DNA of 64,000 nucleotides from assembly GCF_003075075.1 (NCBI RefSeq), contig NZ_QCYM01000021.1:1-64000 (forward strand). Direction: 5' to 3'. Of this stretch, positions 61,986 through 64,000 are shown in pieces; position 1 is the first letter of the stretch, and the number at the start of each line of letters is the position of its first letter. The position numbers and the translations under genes are program-made. Below the pieces are notes generated by a model, which was given only the letters and a program-made list of their open reading frames with translations, ran no database searches and was not told the origin of the DNA. This DNA is from Labrenzia sp. 011 (GTDB taxonomy: Bacteria > Pseudomonadota > Alphaproteobacteria > Rhizobiales > Stappiaceae).

Positions 61986-62173
61986 GAAGACGAGCCTGGA
62001 TCCGGCTAGTATGCCGTTCGGACCCGGAACTTCCCGAGGGAAATTCCAGAACCGTGTCGTGGTTTACTTCGCCCTTCAAAAACCCTGTACGTATATCTAC
62101 AGGGGCTTCCAATGTTTTATTGCAATGCAGTAAGACGCGGCGCAATATATCGCCGGTTTTCTGGAGGATTGAC

Positions 62174-62815
62174 ATGTCGGGACGGATTCTGACTGTGGCG
62201 CAGCAAAAGGGCGGCTCGGGAAAGACCACGCTTGTGGCACATCTCGCGGTGGCCCTTGCAAGGCAGTCCGGCGAACCGGTCGCGATTCTCGATGTCGATC
62301 CGCAGGGATCTCTGGGCACCTGGTTCGAGGCACGCGAAGAGCGCCTGGGCGAGAACAATACCGGCCTGGAGTTTCGCACCGCATCCGGCTGGGGCGCACG
62401 CCGCGAAGCAAGAACGCTTGCCAGGTCGCACGGTTACGTGGTGATCGACACCGCCCCCAAGACCGATACCGACGCCAAGCCCGCCATCGACGCGGCCGAT
62501 TTCGTCATCGTACCGATCCAGCCGACACCGGTCGACCTGTGGGCAACAGGGCAGACCATGGAACTGGCGGCCCGCGAGGATACGCCGGCGCTTCTGGTGC
62601 TCAACCGGGTTCCGCCGCGCGCGTCGCTGACGCAGGAAATGGCCGAGGCAATCAGGGCGTCCGGTTACGATGCCCTGAACGCCCGCCTGGGAAACCGGAC
62701 CGTATTCGCCGCGGCCATGGGGCGGGGGAATTCGGTGATGGAGGAAGCGCCCTCCAGCAAGGCGGCACAGGAAGTGGGCCTGCTGATCGAGGAGCTGATT
62801 GCCCGGATCGACTGA
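62174..62815 (+). CDS. ParA/MinD-like ATPase, orphan
   Basis: 213 residues from ATG 62174 (GGAGGATTG upstream). Deviant Walker A QKGGSGKTTLVAHLAVALAR near the N terminus, AILDVDPQGSLGTW (Walker A'), VVIDTAPKTDTDAKPAIDAA (Walker B) and DFVIVPIQPTPVDLWATGQT. No parB or parS is nearby. Short stand-alone ParA proteins position plasmids, chemoreceptors, carboxysomes or conjugation parts. Here no cargo gene is adjacent; a dispersed chromosomal copy is most likely. Confidence 0.9.
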   Translation: MSGRILTVAQQKGGSGKTTLVAHLAVALARQSGEPVAILDVDPQGSLGTWFEAREERLGENNTGLEFRTASGWGARREARTLARSHGYVVIDTAPKTDTDAKPAIDAADFVIVPIQPTPVDLWATGQTMELAAREDTPALLVLNRVPPRASLTQEMAEAIRASGYDALNARLGNRTVFAAAMGRGNSVMEEAPSSKAAQEVGLLIEELIARID

Positions 62816-63085
62816 AGCCGGGAGCGGCCCTTTTCAGACCCTGCGCCGGGATTTTCCCGGTGGGCTCCCTCCGCCGCCTGCCGGAAGGCCGGCGGCCATC
62901 TGCCCCGGAGGCCGGTGAAGGCCTTGCGGGCGCAACTTCACCGGCATTGTGTCAGGCCATGCATTTTTGCCTTGTCCTTGTCACGATCCGGTGCCTTGAT
63001 GGACAAAATTCTCGGCCCGGGAGGTCTGGCCATGACGCTTTTTTCGCGGTTCTCTTTTCGATATCAGTCATTTTCAGGACATCAG

Positions 63086-64000
63086 ATGAAAAACGGTCTC
63101 AAATCCATTTCCCTTGCTCTGGTTCTGGCATCGGTGCTGGGCTGGGGCGCCGGTTTCCCGGTCTCCCCGGCCGATGCGCAGGACCGGCGGATCGTCACCA
63201 TTGAGGATGCCGACTTTTTCGGCAGCGATTACCGGACGGTGAAGGATGTTGACCTGCAGGGATGCGAAGCCGCCTGCCTGCAGGACCGGCAGTGCCGCGC
63301 CTTTACCTTCAATGTTTCCGCCGGCTGGTGTTTCCTGAAATCCGACTTCGGTGAGCTGCAGGGCTTTTCCGGCGCCGTCGCGGGCCGTGTCGTTGAAGTT
63401 CAGACGCCGCGCCCGGATCTGAGCGCCGACAGGAAAGCCGAGCTTGTCTTTCTGCCCCAGACCCAGCTGGCAGCGGCGGAAACCTATTCCCTGAGTATCG
63501 CCAATTCCGTCCGTCCCCGCGGACAGACCGCGGATCAGCTGCGCCGGAACGGGCAGGCTGCATTGTCGGCGCGCAACGGAGCGCTGGCAGAGGCCGATTT
63601 CCTTCAGTTGATCGTTCTGGAGCCCGGTGATTTCGATGTCTGGAGACATCTGACGACGGCGTTGCTTCTGCAGAAGCCGGAGAACTGGCAGGACCGGGAG
63701 ACCAACAAGAAAAACGCGGTCTCCGCCGCCGTCAACGCCTATTTGCGTGCGGTGAGCGTTCCCGAGCAGGCCGTGGCGCTCGATCTTCTGAGCCGGTCGC
63801 TTGAACGGCGCAAAGAGTTCAGGACGGCGATCAAGGCCTTGCGCGCGTCCCTGGCGCTTGAGGAAAACGCGAGCCTGCGCACGCGATACGATGCTCTTGT
63901 GGCCAAACACGGGTTCCGGATTGTCGAGCATCAGGTGGATTCCGACAGTATTGCTCCGCGCATATGCCTTGTTTTCTCGCAAAAGCTGCCGCTCGGTCAG
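63086..64000 (+). CDS. Alpha-2-macroglobulin family protein with PAN/Apple domain, N-terminal part
   Basis: At least 305 residues from ATG 63086; the gene runs past the window end. Signal peptide (LKSISLALVLASVLGWGAGF, cut near ADA-QD), then a PAN/Apple domain (DFFGSDYRTVKDVDLQGCEA, ACLQDRQCRAFTFNVSAGWC, residues about 40-85), a TPR-like helical piece (LLQKPENWQDRETNKKNAVS) and the start of RICLVFSQKLPL, the first macroglobulin-type domain. Bacterial A2M (YfhM/ECAM-like) traps proteases in the periplasm; alphaproteobacterial forms often carry the Apple domain. The thioester is off-window. Confidence 0.8.
   Translation, partial: MKNGLKSISLALVLASVLGWGAGFPVSPADAQDRRIVTIEDADFFGSDYRTVKDVDLQGCEAACLQDRQCRAFTFNVSAGWCFLKSDFGELQGFSGAVAGRVVEVQTPRPDLSADRKAELVFLPQTQLAAAETYSLSIANSVRPRGQTADQLRRNGQAALSARNGALAEADFLQLIVLEPGDFDVWRHLTTALLLQKPENWQDRETNKKNAVSAAVNAYLRAVSVPEQAVALDLLSRSLERRKEFRTAIKALRASLALEENASLRTRYDALVAKHGFRIVEHQVDSDSIAPRICLVFSQKLPLGQ

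Noticed and set aside
62539..63204. 221-codon plus-strand frame overlapping the ParA gene and the A2M start
   Set aside because: It is out of frame with two well-supported genes, has no ribosome site and no motifs.

Overview
The window is 64 kb of GC-rich (roughly 60%, not computed) chromosome from a metabolically versatile alphaproteobacterium. The pointers are many TRAP and ABC solute uptake systems, an alphaproteobacterial phnCDE1E2 operon behind a PHO box, pntA/pntB with a one-piece alpha subunit, EgtB/EgtD and a PAN-domain alpha-2-macroglobulin. The mix looks like a marine or host-associated Stappiaceae/Rhodobacterales-type genome. The genus is my inference. I found no tRNA, rRNA or CRISPR array.

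Layout. 1-0.9 kb is a decayed mobile edge: the end of an IS3-family element lies inside a phage-type integrase gene, followed by an IS481-like transposase tail with an internal stop. 1.2-10.2 kb is a carbohydrate/polyol locus: BtpA/SgcQ protein, ABC importer (SBP, two permeases, ATPase) and short-chain dehydrogenase run leftward; a DeoR regulator, FGGY kinase and HAD phosphatase run rightward. 10.4-16.3 kb has a TctC-type binding-protein remnant, a secreted sphingomyelinase-like phosphodiesterase and a DctPQM TRAP operon facing a GntR/FCD regulator. 16.4-32.2 kb is mixed: FMN reductase, PntAB, YghU-type GST, an orphan TAXI binding protein, LysE exporter, EgtB-EgtD, a DapA paralogue, MetG, a YeiH-family exporter, a MauG-like di-haem protein and a Sel1 protein.

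32.4-40.1 kb is the most interesting metabolic locus. A leftward operon encodes an SsuD-like flavin monooxygenase, a YdhF-like aldo/keto reductase, a flavin reductase and a complete TRAP transporter; a UTRA-type GntR regulator and a Gfo/Idh/MocA protein diverge from it. The three enzymes match the core set of the oxygenative sulfoquinovose (sulfo-SMO) pathway, but the usual ABC importer and GH31 glycosidase are replaced by a TRAP system and a Gfo/Idh protein that could act as an NAD-dependent glycosidase. A perfect FNR/FixK-type box lies in the divergent promoter.

44.6-52.7 kb is a compact leftward operon that I cannot match to a described system: a peptide/nickel-type binding protein, a DppB permease, an unusual single-chain DppC-DppD-DppF fusion, a HupE/UreJ-like membrane protein, two ThuA/glutamine-amidotransferase-like proteins and a small conserved-looking protein. 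A 50-bp nested palindrome sits upstream. 53-64 kb holds small regulators and enzymes, a PHO-box-controlled phosphonate importer, an MltB-type lytic transglycosylase, an orphan ParA ATPase and the start of an alpha-2-macroglobulin gene cut by the window end.
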